DNA of 60,948 bases from Actinomycetota bacterium (GCA_029978705.1 JAPOIY010000015.1:1-60948), one strand, 5' to 3'; counted from the stretch's first letter, positions 8,701-17,339 are shown. Translations and numbers: made by a program. Notes: generated by a model from the sequence alone, not told the origin.

Positions 8701-11151
8701 ACCGGGACGTACGCCGGGGACAGTGACTGGTCCTTGACCATCACCCAGCAGGCTCCGTGGCAGAACCCGGACGTCACCGTGTCGGGACTCACCGGGAAAC
8801 TCACCTACGCGCAGCAGACCCTGGGATTCTCCGTCACCGGCAGCGCCAGCAAGGTCGACCTTCCGGACAGTCTGACGGTGACGTCCCTGACCGCGCTGGT
8901 GACCAACCAGTGCCCCTCCCCGGCCGGCGGCTGCACCGCGGGAGATCTGCGCCTGTCCCTGGACGCGAAGGGCACCATCTCCCTAGCTGGTCAGACAGAC
9001 GACTACAACGGCTCCATCGACGTAGACCTCACCACCATGGCCATCGACTTCTCCGCGACGGTGGCCGGCTCCTTCGGTCCTGCCGGACTGCCGCTGACCC
9101 AGGTCGCCGTGCAAGCCGGCGACGCCGTCGATGTCCCCGGGACCTGCGCCCCCGCCAAGGGAGCGGACGCGGGGGAGACGACGGTTTTCACGGCCCAGGT
9201 CGATGACGTGTTCGGCGATGACAACGTGGCTGTCATTGGGGAGATCAACGATCTCGGCTACTGCTTCTCCGCTGACCTCGCACAGTTCAGTCCCACCGGG
9301 AAGGACACCACCGACAGCGCGTTCGACGGGGTTGCGCTCATCTACTCCACCTACGCGACCACGGTGTCCGTCCCGGGCCAGAAGACGCCCGTGGCGATCG
9401 CTGCCAAGACCGCCGGACTGTACGGCACCTTCACCGCGCCGCAGAGTTTGAGCGGAACCCTGGGCGGGTTCGCCGGGCAGGGGACCTTCAGTGCGGTCGT
9501 GACCGACGGGTCGGGGGGCATGGGCTTCACCGGCACGATCGACTACACGTTCGATCAGCCCCTGTACCTCCTGGGTTCGGCGGACCAGCCGCAGAGCGAC
9601 TCGTTGACGCTGGACGACGTCGCGCTGACGGTGGATTACTCCGCTGCCGATTTCGAGATCGACCTCGCCGGAGACGGCACCTACTCCGCGGACGGCACGC
9701 CCATGCCGCTGACGGTCGGCGTCGACGTCGACCTGACCGAGGTGTCCTTCGGATTCTCCGCCTCCGCCGCCGACGGCGACCCGGTGACCGACGCCTTCGG
9801 CTATCCGGGCCTCGTCATCGACAACCTGGCCATCTCCGGGTCCATCGGGCTGTCGGACTCCTTGGCTTTCGCTGCCACCGCCGACCTACCGTCCTCGTGG
9901 GACGGTTCCCTCGGTGTGCAGCCGAACACCCCCATCAGTCTTGCGATCGACATCTCGGCCACCCCGTGTTTCCAGTTCTCCGTCGGCCAGGCCGGCCAGA
10001 CCGTGGCCGCTGTGGACTTCATGAACGATGGCGTACTGGTGGCCGACTACGCCAACATCGTCCTGGCGCCCGTGGGGTGTCAGTTCGCCGATGTCACGAT
10101 CACCCCCGGCTTCGCCTTCGATTTCGACGGCTCGGTGGCGGGTGATCAGGTCGACTTCAACTCCGACCTCACCCTGGGGGACTCGGGCTTCGCCCTGACG
10201 GCCAGTGTCTTCGTGGCGCAGTTCGACCTCGGCGGATCGACCACGTTCGACAACAACACCTTGACCCTCAACCTCGACCCCTCATCCGATGTCTTCGAGA
10301 TCGGAATGGCCGCAACGGTGGACGTCGGGGGCAACACCCTCGCCATCTCCGGCAAGTACGACCACACCGGTCCTGGAGCAGTCACCGCCGATTTCTCGGC
10401 GCAATCCCAGGGCCAGGTCGACATCGCGGGCTTCGGCCTCGACAACGCGACTGTGGACCTGACCTACAGCAGTACGCCGAGCACCTCCGCCCTGTCGTTC
10501 TCCCTCGCCGGCGACATCAGCTTCCTCGACCAGAACATCGACGGAACCTTGGCGCTGACCACCGCGAACGGCTCCGTGGTCAGCGCGAGCGGGAACATGC
10601 AGGTTTCCGTCGACGTCGGAGTAGCCTCGGCGCAGGGTCCCTTGACCTTCGCCTACCAGTCCGGGAAGGGAGCCGCGGTCAGCTTCGGCCCGGGAACCAT
10701 CTCCGCCTTCGGGGTGACGTTCCAGCAGGTGACCGGGTCCCTGCAGCCGGACGGGTCGTATGCCATCCAGGCGAGCATCCCGATCCCCCTGCAGAACGCC
10801 TCCGCGGCGGATGCATGGCTGTACGGCAATGACGGCGGGGAGTTCAACACGACCTTCGGCGGCCAGCTGCAGATCAACGTGACCGGTGGCAACGGGCAGG
10901 CCGCCGCTATCGGGTACCAGGGAAGTTCGGTCTGGGTCAACAGCCAGTGGGCCGAACACACCTGGGACAGCTACGGCTCGAACGTGGCTCTGCCCGTGGG
11001 CGGCTGCCCGGCCCCGTCGGTCTCCGGAGATGGCGCCGTCGGAAACCCGGCGGTGAACTTCTGGCTCAACCCCGCTGCGGTGGAGAACGCCAGCACCGGG
11101 GACTCCGACGACGGCGACTACTGCCTGTTGTTCACGTCCAACATCCTCTGA
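5797..11151 (+). CDS. Giant (1784 aa) secreted multidomain protein: DUF11-like domains, Ig/PKD-like domains, long beta-rich C-terminal half
   Basis: It begins with an Arg-rich n-region, a hydrophobic core and a probable cleavage after APAEA (about residue 37), so it is exported. The next ~370 residues hold three domains of DUF11 type (conserved repeat-domain family), each carrying a paired cysteine motif: SCAPGSC, WRCTGVRVC and WSC...RCDL. Two Ig/PKD/REJ-like domains follow, the first with WQQIAGPRV. The C-terminal ~1100 residues are rich in Ser, Thr, Gly, Asp, Val and Phe, almost lack Lys and Arg, and consist of repeated short beta-strand segments (for example LTLDDVALTVDYSA and LVIDNLAISGSIG), suggesting a beta-solenoid or a tandem beta-sandwich. 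No sortase LPxTG motif, catalytic motif or C-terminal anchor is seen. A surface or matrix role is likely; the function is unknown. Confidence 0.85.
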   Translation: MITSGSRAATTRRLAARGLAAVLAGGVAVALLAAPAEASPRSAGVDVTVARVTHGARQVAPGDSVLLSATILNRGDTATSAAAPLVLTFPGLPAGVVVRPADPRQPGLSCAPGSCTYTTPVEPQKVTSLPLVASVSRTMAPGTPVTFGITADSATDSDDTYATSQVRFRVAARTAAAVRLDVRPVSDLTVGRPATLHARLINVAGTPARNLRVSHVVGTTLLDHVRVSGDGWRCTGVRVCRVAGPLPVGTSSTPLTISGTVSRTVHTQATAPAAAAAGRFGTAQWRSTVSRGGPQSHSLTVRTALPRQRTPQPAVQVPDWTQHAHLEAALTAVGDVRPGGRVRFEAEALHNGVSHTRGTTRLTVTLPPGLTSARVVDHAWSCTTHRHQRDLRCDLRRGISRAAPAPRVIVTARAARTIGRHLAAARMAVTWRSDDGAHRDRDSGPVTVLPPVGVRASTSDHSVMAPARGTAGVGRKSVMLHARISGTDERVRPAHRWQQIAGPRVHWLDPHQQQNGQTHATTRFAVPPVSRARTVAFRVSATAHAATATDTIRVHITPRHRAAFADRSRTPRLTKPHRIPDRSDWRGRRVGNPVAISIGRPGATRVRAGQRIQLQATVTGGSRHRWRVLAGPERTLPGPRDGTSVTVQAPPHPGLVMIGLRSTDARGRHSHRAEVIRVLPPRTPTSASVSAAAVSGFCSLFGDAASGTLPQGMKVADGQATFTPGRVSTSGGKCSSPGAQISFSQATLVLGEHTFTGITGSLDATGLSVTAGSFAVPASWSRALAYLGESTPTLAFRASSGSAITAPWAGSALGSLSGSFTVSDFLFLDLPGGWTGSTTFSFTPQAKSPLSLAASAADTSGTDKSGSVELNGAVASDGTFTLTAQVANVAIFPASDGSQATLNGSAKVALTDPDGSVSYDVTASLDGAIQLFPEFTLKSATLGWDDKGLSVAGTGLLTAGSDRVAMSLTGTYAGDSDWSLTITQQAPWQNPDVTVSGLTGKLTYAQQTLGFSVTGSASKVDLPDSLTVTSLTALVTNQCPSPAGGCTAGDLRLSLDAKGTISLAGQTDDYNGSIDVDLTTMAIDFSATVAGSFGPAGLPLTQVAVQAGDAVDVPGTCAPAKGADAGETTVFTAQVDDVFGDDNVAVIGEINDLGYCFSADLAQFSPTGKDTTDSAFDGVALIYSTYATTVSVPGQKTPVAIAAKTAGLYGTFTAPQSLSGTLGGFAGQGTFSAVVTDGSGGMGFTGTIDYTFDQPLYLLGSADQPQSDSLTLDDVALTVDYSAADFEIDLAGDGTYSADGTPMPLTVGVDVDLTEVSFGFSASAADGDPVTDAFGYPGLVIDNLAISGSIGLSDSLAFAATADLPSSWDGSLGVQPNTPISLAIDISATPCFQFSVGQAGQTVAAVDFMNDGVLVADYANIVLAPVGCQFADVTITPGFAFDFDGSVAGDQVDFNSDLTLGDSGFALTASVFVAQFDLGGSTTFDNNTLTLNLDPSSDVFEIGMAATVDVGGNTLAISGKYDHTGPGAVTADFSAQSQGQVDIAGFGLDNATVDLTYSSTPSTSALSFSLAGDISFLDQNIDGTLALTTANGSVVSASGNMQVSVDVGVASAQGPLTFAYQSGKGAAVSFGPGTISAFGVTFQQVTGSLQPDGSYAIQASIPIPLQNASAADAWLYGNDGGEFNTTFGGQLQINVTGGNGQAAAIGYQGSSVWVNSQWAEHTWDSYGSNVALPVGGCPAPSVSGDGAVGNPAVNFWLNPAAVENASTGDSDDGDYCLLFTSNIL

Positions 11152-11157
11152 GGCCGC

Positions 11158-11757
11158 TCACGTGAACAGCAGCAGATAGCCGCGCTGGTATACGTAGAAG
11201 AACGGCACGCCCCCGTCGTAGAGGACGGTGCCGAACACCACGCCGACGCCGAGGGCGAACACCAGCACGAGCCACCAGGTGACAGGGCGCCCGCGGTACT
11301 GCCCGCGGCGGCGGGAACGCCACCGCCAGATCATCTCGGCGACGGCCGCCACCGCGCACTGCCCCCCGATGGCGGCCAGGAAGATGGGGTTGATCCCGTA
11401 GTAGGCGGCCTGCCCCGGCGGGAAGTAGTCGAGCATCCCGATCGCCGCGACGACGCCATAGGCGACCGGTCCCGACAGGATCGCCAGCGCCAGCACCGGC
11501 CGGGATGAGCCCCGGGAACGCAGGGCCCCCCACACGATGACGACGGACAGAAACATCCCGAAGCCGCGGAGCAGGACCCCGGCGTTCATCAGGGGCTGGT
11601 AGGCGGCTCCGAGCCGCTCCGGATGCCCGGCAAACGAACCGACGAACGCGGCGGCGGTGACCACGATGGCGGCCGGGACGAGGGCGAGCCCCACCTGTCC
11701 GGCGCGGGCCCCGGTCTTCTCCGACCCGCCGGTGGTCGGGGTGGCCACCGGCGTCAC
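11158..11757 (-). CDS. Integral membrane protein of unknown function, coupled to a sulfatase
   Basis: A 199-residue protein with about five hydrophobic segments (near GLALVPAAIVVTAAAFVGSF, FGMFLSVVIVWGAL, LALAILSGPVAYGVVAAIGM, IFLAAIGGQCAVAAVAEMI and WWLVLVFALGVGVVFGTVL) separated by Arg-rich loops such as RWRSRRRGQYRGR, which should face the cytoplasm. The GTG start (11755-11757) overlaps the TGA of the upstream sulfatase by three bases, so the two are translationally coupled and probably act together. I do not recognise the family. The gene converges on the giant secreted protein with 6 bp between stops and no terminator-like hairpin. Confidence 0.75.
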   Translation of the reverse strand: MTPVATPTTGGSEKTGARAGQVGLALVPAAIVVTAAAFVGSFAGHPERLGAAYQPLMNAGVLLRGFGMFLSVVIVWGALRSRGSSRPVLALAILSGPVAYGVVAAIGMLDYFPPGQAAYYGINPIFLAAIGGQCAVAAVAEMIWRWRSRRRGQYRGRPVTWWLVLVFALGVGVVFGTVLYDGGVPFFYVYQRGYLLLFT

Positions 11758-13169
11758 ACGACCTCCCCGCGGTCCACCCGTTGCCGCAGGTCCGCCAGTC
11801 GACGGGCCATCTCGGCCACCTTCTCCGGGTTCTGGGCGGCCAGGTCGTTCTGGGTGCGGGGGTCGGCGACGATGTCGAACAGTTGCGGCTCCGGTCCCGT
11901 GTCGTACTCGACGTACAGCCACCTGTCGTCGCGCACCGCCTGCAGTCCGGGGACGTGATACGGGTAGTCGGGGAAGTACTCGTACATCAGCTCGTCGCGC
12001 ACGGCGTCTTTCTTGCCCGCCAGCACCGGCGCCACCGACTGGCCCTGGGCGTCGGGGAGAGGGTCGACACGGGCCCAGTCCAGCAGGGTGGGCGCCAGGT
12101 CGGCGTTGAGGATCAGGGCATCGGTGGTCGAGCCCGGTGGGATGCCGGGGCCCGCCGCGATGAACGGCACGCGGGTGTTCTCCTCGTAGGCCCACCGCTT
12201 CCCCGTCAGGACATGCTCCCCCCACGAGTAGCCGTTGTCGCTGGTGTAGACGACGTAGGTGTCGGTGAGGTCGACGTCGTCGATGACGCGACCGATCTGG
12301 TCGTCGAGCCCGAGCAGTGTCTCGTTGTAGCGCCGGTAGAGGTTCTTCAGATCGCCGAGAGTCCCTTCCCAGATGTTCTCGTCGGTGAGCGACTGGAAGG
12401 CGAAGGACTCCGGAGGAAGGTCGGACAGGTCGGCACCCTGAAGTGCCCCCGCGAACTTCTCCGGCGGGGTGAACCGGTGGTGCACCGCCTTGTGGGCCAG
12501 CCACAGCGCGTAGGGCTTGCCGGGTGGGCGGGAGTGGATCCACTCCAGCGCGAGGTCGGTCAGGTCCTCGGTGATGTAAGTGTCGGGCCGTTCCGTCATG
12601 ACGCCGTTGATCAGCAGCGGGCAGTCGATGTACTGACCCTGCCCCTCCTCGGCGGTGAAGGTGATGAACGTGTCGACTCCCCGCAGGTCCGGCAGTTGCC
12701 CGGGCATGTGCCACTTGCCGATGAAGGCACAGTCGTAGCCGGCGGCCATGAGCGGTTCGAAGAACGTCTCCGTCTCGGCGTTCCACGCCGTCAGGTTGTT
12801 CTGGACGCCGTGGCGGCTGGCGTACTGGCCGGACAGGAAGGTGCCGCGCGACGGGCTGCACAGCGCCGTCGTGACGAAGGTGTTCTCGCCCACCACACCC
12901 TCGCTGGCGAGGCGGTCGAGGTTGGGAGTGCTCAGGAAGGGGGGATGGTCGGGGTGGTAGCTGACGTGGTCCCAACGGTGATCGTCGCTGACGATCACCA
13001 CGAGGTTCGGGTGTTTCCCCCCGGCATCAGTGACGGGTACCGCGACCGGTCGGCCACCGGTGGGCTCGGGAGGGGCGCAGGCCCCGACGCCCGCGACACC
13101 CGCGGCCCCCAGGACGCCCGCGAGAAAACCCCGTCGTGACGGACGCGGCGGCGGTCCGGCGATGGGCAT
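11754..13169 (-). CDS. Tat-exported lipoprotein-type sulfatase (formylglycine-dependent)
   Basis: A 471-residue alkaline-phosphatase-superfamily sulfatase. The N-terminus has a Tat motif (SRRGFLAG, 11-18) followed by a hydrophobic run ending in GVGAC with Cys31, a likely lipobox, so it is probably an exported, lipid-anchored enzyme. The metal-binding segment IVSDDHRWD (59-67) and the formylglycine motif CSPSR (104-108) are intact; C104 would be oxidised to formylglycine by a sulfatase-modifying enzyme, not present here. DNGYSWGEH is the usual C-terminal metal and active-site block. The family hydrolyses sulfate esters of sugars or aromatics; the substrate is not evident. It is coupled to the membrane protein downstream and divergent from the secreted protein at 13249. 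Confidence 0.9.
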   Translation of the reverse strand: MPIAGPPPRPSRRGFLAGVLGAAGVAGVGACAPPEPTGGRPVAVPVTDAGGKHPNLVVIVSDDHRWDHVSYHPDHPPFLSTPNLDRLASEGVVGENTFVTTALCSPSRGTFLSGQYASRHGVQNNLTAWNAETETFFEPLMAAGYDCAFIGKWHMPGQLPDLRGVDTFITFTAEEGQGQYIDCPLLINGVMTERPDTYITEDLTDLALEWIHSRPPGKPYALWLAHKAVHHRFTPPEKFAGALQGADLSDLPPESFAFQSLTDENIWEGTLGDLKNLYRRYNETLLGLDDQIGRVIDDVDLTDTYVVYTSDNGYSWGEHVLTGKRWAYEENTRVPFIAAGPGIPPGSTTDALILNADLAPTLLDWARVDPLPDAQGQSVAPVLAGKKDAVRDELMYEYFPDYPYHVPGLQAVRDDRWLYVEYDTGPEPQLFDIVADPRTQNDLAAQNPEKVAEMARRLADLRQRVDRGEVV

Positions 13170-13175
13170 ACGGCG

Positions 13176-13181
13176 AGTCTA
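13176..13181 (-). promoter_or_regulatory. -10 hexamer TAGACT of a leaderless promoter
   Basis: Read on the minus strand, TAGACT ends 6 bases before the ATG at 13169, the sulfatase start. Confidence 0.55.
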
Positions 13182-13236
13182 GGTCGGTTGGTGGGGGATC
13201 ACTGCCGTACGCCGTGAGCATCGGCGCGATTGTGCC

Positions 13237-13242
13237 TACGCT
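13237..13242 (+). promoter_or_regulatory. -10 hexamer TACGCT of a leaderless promoter
   Basis: TACGCT ends 6 bases before the ATG at 13249. Together with the minus-strand hexamer at 13176-13181 it makes a compact divergent promoter pair about 60 bp apart. Confidence 0.55.
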
Positions 13243-13248
13243 GTCCCC

Positions 13249-14661
13249 ATGCGTCGCGCACTGGTTCCGGCCACCTCTGCGGCAGTGGCCGCGATGGCCC
13301 TGGCCACGCTGCCGGCCCTGGCCACGCCTCCCGCTCCCGTCGCCCGATCAGCGGACGACACCCACGGGGTCCCGCAAGCCACCTGCTTCTGGTTCGGGCC
13401 GATGGGGATCGACGACCCGGTCACCAACCTCGCCTACCCGGAAGAGAACGTGCACTACTGGGGTGCGCGGTTCCGGATGCCGGCGGGGTCGACCCTGCGT
13501 CTGCAGGGCCGTTATCCGCACGCCCGCTACATGTCGCTGAACTCCTACGGTCGGGTCGAGGGAGTCGAGCACGCCGCCGTCGACGCCCTGGAGGACACCG
13601 CGATCCATCCCGACCGGGGGAGCGTCAACCCCTACGAGGTCGGAGCCGACCGCTACGCACCCCACCGGTCCTACACCGTGCGGATGACCGAAGGTCGGGC
13701 GTCGGGCGCGCGCAACGTCCTGGACGCTCCGACCACGAACGCGGGAGCCGTTCAGGAACTGATCTACCGGGTCTATGTCCCGGATGCGCCGCGTGACATC
13801 CGACCCCGATCGTTGGCCCGTCCGGTCCTGCGCCTCGCCGACGGTACGCAGCTGCGGGGGGCCGCACTGTGTGACGCCATCAACGACCCGCAGCGCTACT
13901 TCTCCTTCCAGACGATGCCGCCCGCGGTCTACCAGGGTCTTGTCAACCTGCCCGGCGCCGACCCGGCCACCAACCCCTCGTACTCGCCGGTGCGATGGGA
14001 GCGCTTCTTCAACCAACCGCTGGCACTGTCGATCTACCGCCTGCTCACCCCCTCAGCCGACCGACGGCTCGCCGATCTGGCACTCGGTGACATCGGCGGC
14101 TACTACGACAACCGCAACGTCCGGTACGCCGTCGGCCCCATCAACGCCGCCTACGGCAAGGTGCTGGTTCTGACCGGTCGACTGCCGCACACGCCCCGGA
14201 CGGGCCCCCGCGTCACGGTGATGCAGGGCGGCCAGATGCGGTACTGGTCCATCTGCGAGAACGGGTCACCGGTCGAGACCGACGGTATCGACTGCGTCAA
14301 CGACGCCGATGTCAGCCGCGTGCTCCGGAAGGGACGGCGCTACACCGTCGTCGTGAGCCGGCGCGCCGACCGGCCCGACAACGCCATCCGGCAGTGCCAG
14401 GTGGCCTGGCTGAACTGGGGCGACCGCAACGACATCGCCGGGCGGCAGACCGGGACCCTGCTGCTGCGGAACCTCGACGCGGCCCCATCCTTCGCCCACT
14501 CCCTGCAGAAGGTCGGCATCGACGACGTCGACGTGCTGAGCCGCTTCAACACCCCGGAGCGCGACGTCATGGGCTCCTACCAACCGGTCGGGCGGTACAC
14601 CTCCACGCGGGCCTTCGAACGGCGCGGCTGCGCTCGGGGGCAGGCCGACGGTCGCGGCTGA
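13249..14661 (+). CDS. Secreted protein of unknown function
   Basis: A 470-residue protein with a Sec-type signal peptide (MRRALVPATS then an Ala/Leu-rich core, cleavage near LPALA, about residue 25). The mature part contains NSYGRVEGVEHAAVDALEDT, a NPYEVG segment, and a C-terminal block with RYWSICENG, CVNDADV and YTVVVSRRADRPDNA. The last pattern (RYWSxC, then C-x-x-D, then YTVVVS) recurs in uncharacterised exported actinobacterial proteins, and the N-terminal part faintly recalls DUF1214/DUF1254 proteins; I assign neither. Cysteines probably form disulfides outside the cell. It is divergent from the Tat sulfatase, sharing a short promoter region, and its stop abuts the SDR gene's stop. Confidence 0.75.
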   Translation: MRRALVPATSAAVAAMALATLPALATPPAPVARSADDTHGVPQATCFWFGPMGIDDPVTNLAYPEENVHYWGARFRMPAGSTLRLQGRYPHARYMSLNSYGRVEGVEHAAVDALEDTAIHPDRGSVNPYEVGADRYAPHRSYTVRMTEGRASGARNVLDAPTTNAGAVQELIYRVYVPDAPRDIRPRSLARPVLRLADGTQLRGAALCDAINDPQRYFSFQTMPPAVYQGLVNLPGADPATNPSYSPVRWERFFNQPLALSIYRLLTPSADRRLADLALGDIGGYYDNRNVRYAVGPINAAYGKVLVLTGRLPHTPRTGPRVTVMQGGQMRYWSICENGSPVETDGIDCVNDADVSRVLRKGRRYTVVVSRRADRPDNAIRQCQVAWLNWGDRNDIAGRQTGTLLLRNLDAAPSFAHSLQKVGIDDVDVLSRFNTPERDVMGSYQPVGRYTSTRAFERRGCARGQADGRG

Positions 14662-15441
14662 CTAGGCCCGGTCCCCACCGCCGGAGCCGCGCCGCCGGGA
14701 CCCCATGCGGCGCACGAGGGGCCGGGGCAGGTACTGGGCGGCCAGGCTCAGCGCCTCGTACTGGCGCCCGGCGACGCTGACGACCTTGCCGCGATCGGCA
14801 TCCCGAAGGGCGGCAGCCACCACGTCGTCGGCGGACAGCCACATCCACTCCGGAACCCCCGCCATGTTCATCTCGGCCCGCTGGTGGAACTCGGTACGGA
14901 CGAATCCGGGGCAGACCGCGGTGGCGGACACGCCTGTTCCGGCCAGATCGCCCGCCACGCCCTCCGTGAAGACCGTGACCCAGGCCTTGGCGGCGCTGTA
15001 GGTGCTCCCCGTGATCCAGCCGGCCACGCTGCTGACGTTGATGAGTTGGCCGGAACCGCGGGCCACCATGCCCGGCAGGGCCGCGTGGGACAGGCGCATC
15101 ACGGCGGTGACCAGGACATCGATGAGGCGCTGCTCGTCGGCGACGGAGTCCGACAGAAACCCCTCCTTCACCCCGAACCCCGCGTTGTTGACCAGGACCT
15201 CGACCGGGTGGTCGGGGTCCGCGAGGCGCCGCGCCACGGCGTCCACCTGCTCCCGGTCGGCCAGGTCCGCCGGCAGGACGTCGACGGCCACCCCGTAGCG
15301 GCCGGTGATCTCGGTGGCGACCTGGGCCAGCCGGTCCTGAGTGCGGGCGACCAGGACGAGGCTGTGCCCCCGTGCGGCCAGGGCGTCGGCGAAGGAGCGG
15401 CCCAGGCCGGCGGTGGCTCCGGTGATCAGTGCTCGGGTCAT
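14662..15441 (-). CDS. Short-chain dehydrogenase/reductase (classical SDR)
   Basis: A 259-residue NAD(P)-dependent oxidoreductase with a complete classical SDR set: the cofactor loop TGATAGLG (7-14), NNAGFG (85-90), Ser in NVSSVAGW (137 or 138), and the YSAAK pair Y148/K152. An Arg pair after the Gly motif region (ARTQDR) favours NADP(H). The C-terminal extension (LPRPLVRRMGSRRRGSGG) is basic. Substrates of such SDRs vary widely and none can be inferred. The start follows a GACACT hexamer by 6 bases. Its stop directly abuts that of the secreted protein on the other strand. Confidence 0.88.
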   Translation of the reverse strand: MTRALITGATAGLGRSFADALAARGHSLVLVARTQDRLAQVATEITGRYGVAVDVLPADLADREQVDAVARRLADPDHPVEVLVNNAGFGVKEGFLSDSVADEQRLIDVLVTAVMRLSHAALPGMVARGSGQLINVSSVAGWITGSTYSAAKAWVTVFTEGVAGDLAGTGVSATAVCPGFVRTEFHQRAEMNMAGVPEWMWLSADDVVAAALRDADRGKVVSVAGRQYEALSLAAQYLPRPLVRRMGSRRRGSGGGDRA

Positions 15442-15447
15442 GCGCCC

Positions 15448-15453
15448 AGTGTC
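15448..15453 (-). promoter_or_regulatory. -10-like hexamer GACACT, leaderless spacing
   Basis: On the minus strand GACACT ends 6 bases before the SDR ATG at 15441. It deviates from TANNNT only at the first base. Confidence 0.4.
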
Positions 15454-15554
15454 CCCCAGCGGACCCGCGGACGGGAGGGCTGGTTCCCGCGCTGGGGGCG
15501 CTGCCCGTACCCTGGCGGGGAACCGGCGAGTCGCGCCCGGCCCAGGAGGAATCG

Positions 15555-17339
15555 ATGTCCCTGCTGTTCAACCCCCGCACCTACGACCCCAGCTCGTTCG
15601 ACGAGGACAGCCAGCAGCAGTTGCTGGCGCTGGTCGACTTCTTCGAGAGCAAGGGGCTGGTCGCGAACAAGGAGGAGTACTACTCCGGGGAGTGGTACAC
15701 CGACTTCCTGAAGGTGGTGGCCGAGCAGCGCATCTTCGCGGACTTCGCCACGCCGGCTGAGGTGGGCCGCCTCGTCGGCGAGGACGACGCCCGCTGGGAC
15801 CTGGCCCGCATCAACGACCTCAACGAGATCCTCGGGTTCTACTCCCTGGCGCACTGGTACGCCTGGCAGGTCTCGGTCCTGGGCCTCGGCCCGGTGTGGC
15901 TGAGCGACAACGACACCGCCCGGCGGCAGGTCGCCGAGATGTTGGGCGACGGCCACATTTTCGGGTTCGGACTGTCGGAGCGGGACCACGGCGCCGACAT
16001 CTACTCCACCGACATGATCCTCACGCGGACCGATGACGGCGGATTCACCGCGAACGGCGGCAAGTGGTACATCGGCAACGGCAACGAGGCCGGCCGTCTC
16101 AGCGTCTTCGGCAAGTTCGCCGACGACGACCCGCGGCATCCCGGTGAGTACGTCTTCTTCCTGGTGGACACCCAGCACGGCTCCTACGAACTCATCAAGA
16201 ACGTGGTGGCCGGCCAGATGTTCGTCTCGGCCTTCAACCTCCACGACTACCCGGTGGCGGAGTCGGACATCCTGCATGTGGGCAAGCCTGCCTGGGACGC
16301 CGCGCTCGCGACCGTGAACGTCGGGAAGGTGAACCTGGGCTGGGCGAGTATCGGCATCTGTGAGCACTCGTTCTATGAGGCCGTGACGCACGCGAACAAC
16401 CGCATCCTGTACGGCAACCGGGTCACCGACTTCCCCCATGTGCGCCGCATGCTGGCTGACGCCTACGCGCGCCTGCTGGCCATGAAGATCTACTCCGCGC
16501 GGTCGGCCGACTACTTCCGTTCGGCCAGTGAGGACGACCGGCGGTTCCTGCTGTTCAACCCCATCACCAAGGCGAAGGTGACCAGCGAGGGGGAACGGGT
16601 CATCGATCTGCTGTGGGACGTGATCGCCGCCCGGGGTTTCGAGCACGACACTTACTTCAGCCGCGCCGCCACCGACATCCGGGCGCTGCCGAAGTTGGAG
16701 GGCACGGTGCACGTCAACATCGCGCTGGTCCTGAAGTTCCTGCCCATGTACCTGGGAGCGGCGCACGGAGCCGCGCAGGACTACCCCGAGATCCCAGTCC
16801 GACAGGACGCCGCCGACGACTCCTACCTCTTCCGGCAGGGACCGGCGAAGGGTCTGAGCAAGATCGGGTTCGGCGACTGGCGCCCGGCCTTCGAGAGGTT
16901 CGCCCACCTGCCCAACGTGGCGGTGTTCCGGGAGCAGATCGACGCGTTCACGCATCTGGTCATGACCGCGCCCCCGACCGAGGCGCAGCAGAAGGACCTG
17001 GACTACCTGCAGGTGCTGGGCCAGCTGTTCACCCAGATCGTGTATGCCCAGCTCATCCTCGAGTCGGCGGCGCTGGCGTTGGATGGCGGCGAGACGCGGC
17101 CGGGGTCGGTCAGCGACCTGTCCGACCTGACGGAGGCACACCTCGACCGTATCTTCGCGGTCTTCGTCCAGGACATGGCCGACCAGGCGATCGCCCTGCA
17201 CGGGCAGCCATCGGCCACCGACGCCCAGAGCACGGCGGCGCTGTCGCTCGTCCAGCGGCCCGTCATCGCCCCGGCCGCCGAGGAGGCGTTCGTCACCGAG
17301 GTCCTGTCGTACGACGGTGTCTACGAGATGAAGCCGTGA
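15555..17339 (+). CDS. Acyl-CoA dehydrogenase family protein
   Basis: A 594-residue flavoprotein, longer than the usual ~380-residue acyl-CoA dehydrogenases and closer in size to FadE-type or long ACAD proteins with an extra C-terminal domain. The FAD/substrate signature region is GFGLSERDHGADI (137-149), and WYIGNGNEAG follows (171-180). E382 in KLEGTVHVN occupies the place of the catalytic base found in the YEGT motif of the family. The ATG follows AGGAGG (15545-15550) at good spacing; upstream in-frame sequence is not family-like. Its last codons overlap the start of pyrE (GTGA), so fatty-acid oxidation and pyrimidine synthesis genes are translationally coupled here, an odd pairing. The substrate chain length is unknown. 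Confidence 0.88.
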   Translation: MSLLFNPRTYDPSSFDEDSQQQLLALVDFFESKGLVANKEEYYSGEWYTDFLKVVAEQRIFADFATPAEVGRLVGEDDARWDLARINDLNEILGFYSLAHWYAWQVSVLGLGPVWLSDNDTARRQVAEMLGDGHIFGFGLSERDHGADIYSTDMILTRTDDGGFTANGGKWYIGNGNEAGRLSVFGKFADDDPRHPGEYVFFLVDTQHGSYELIKNVVAGQMFVSAFNLHDYPVAESDILHVGKPAWDAALATVNVGKVNLGWASIGICEHSFYEAVTHANNRILYGNRVTDFPHVRRMLADAYARLLAMKIYSARSADYFRSASEDDRRFLLFNPITKAKVTSEGERVIDLLWDVIAARGFEHDTYFSRAATDIRALPKLEGTVHVNIALVLKFLPMYLGAAHGAAQDYPEIPVRQDAADDSYLFRQGPAKGLSKIGFGDWRPAFERFAHLPNVAVFREQIDAFTHLVMTAPPTEAQQKDLDYLQVLGQLFTQIVYAQLILESAALALDGGETRPGSVSDLSDLTEAHLDRIFAVFVQDMADQAIALHGQPSATDAQSTAALSLVQRPVIAPAAEEAFVTEVLSYDGVYEMKP

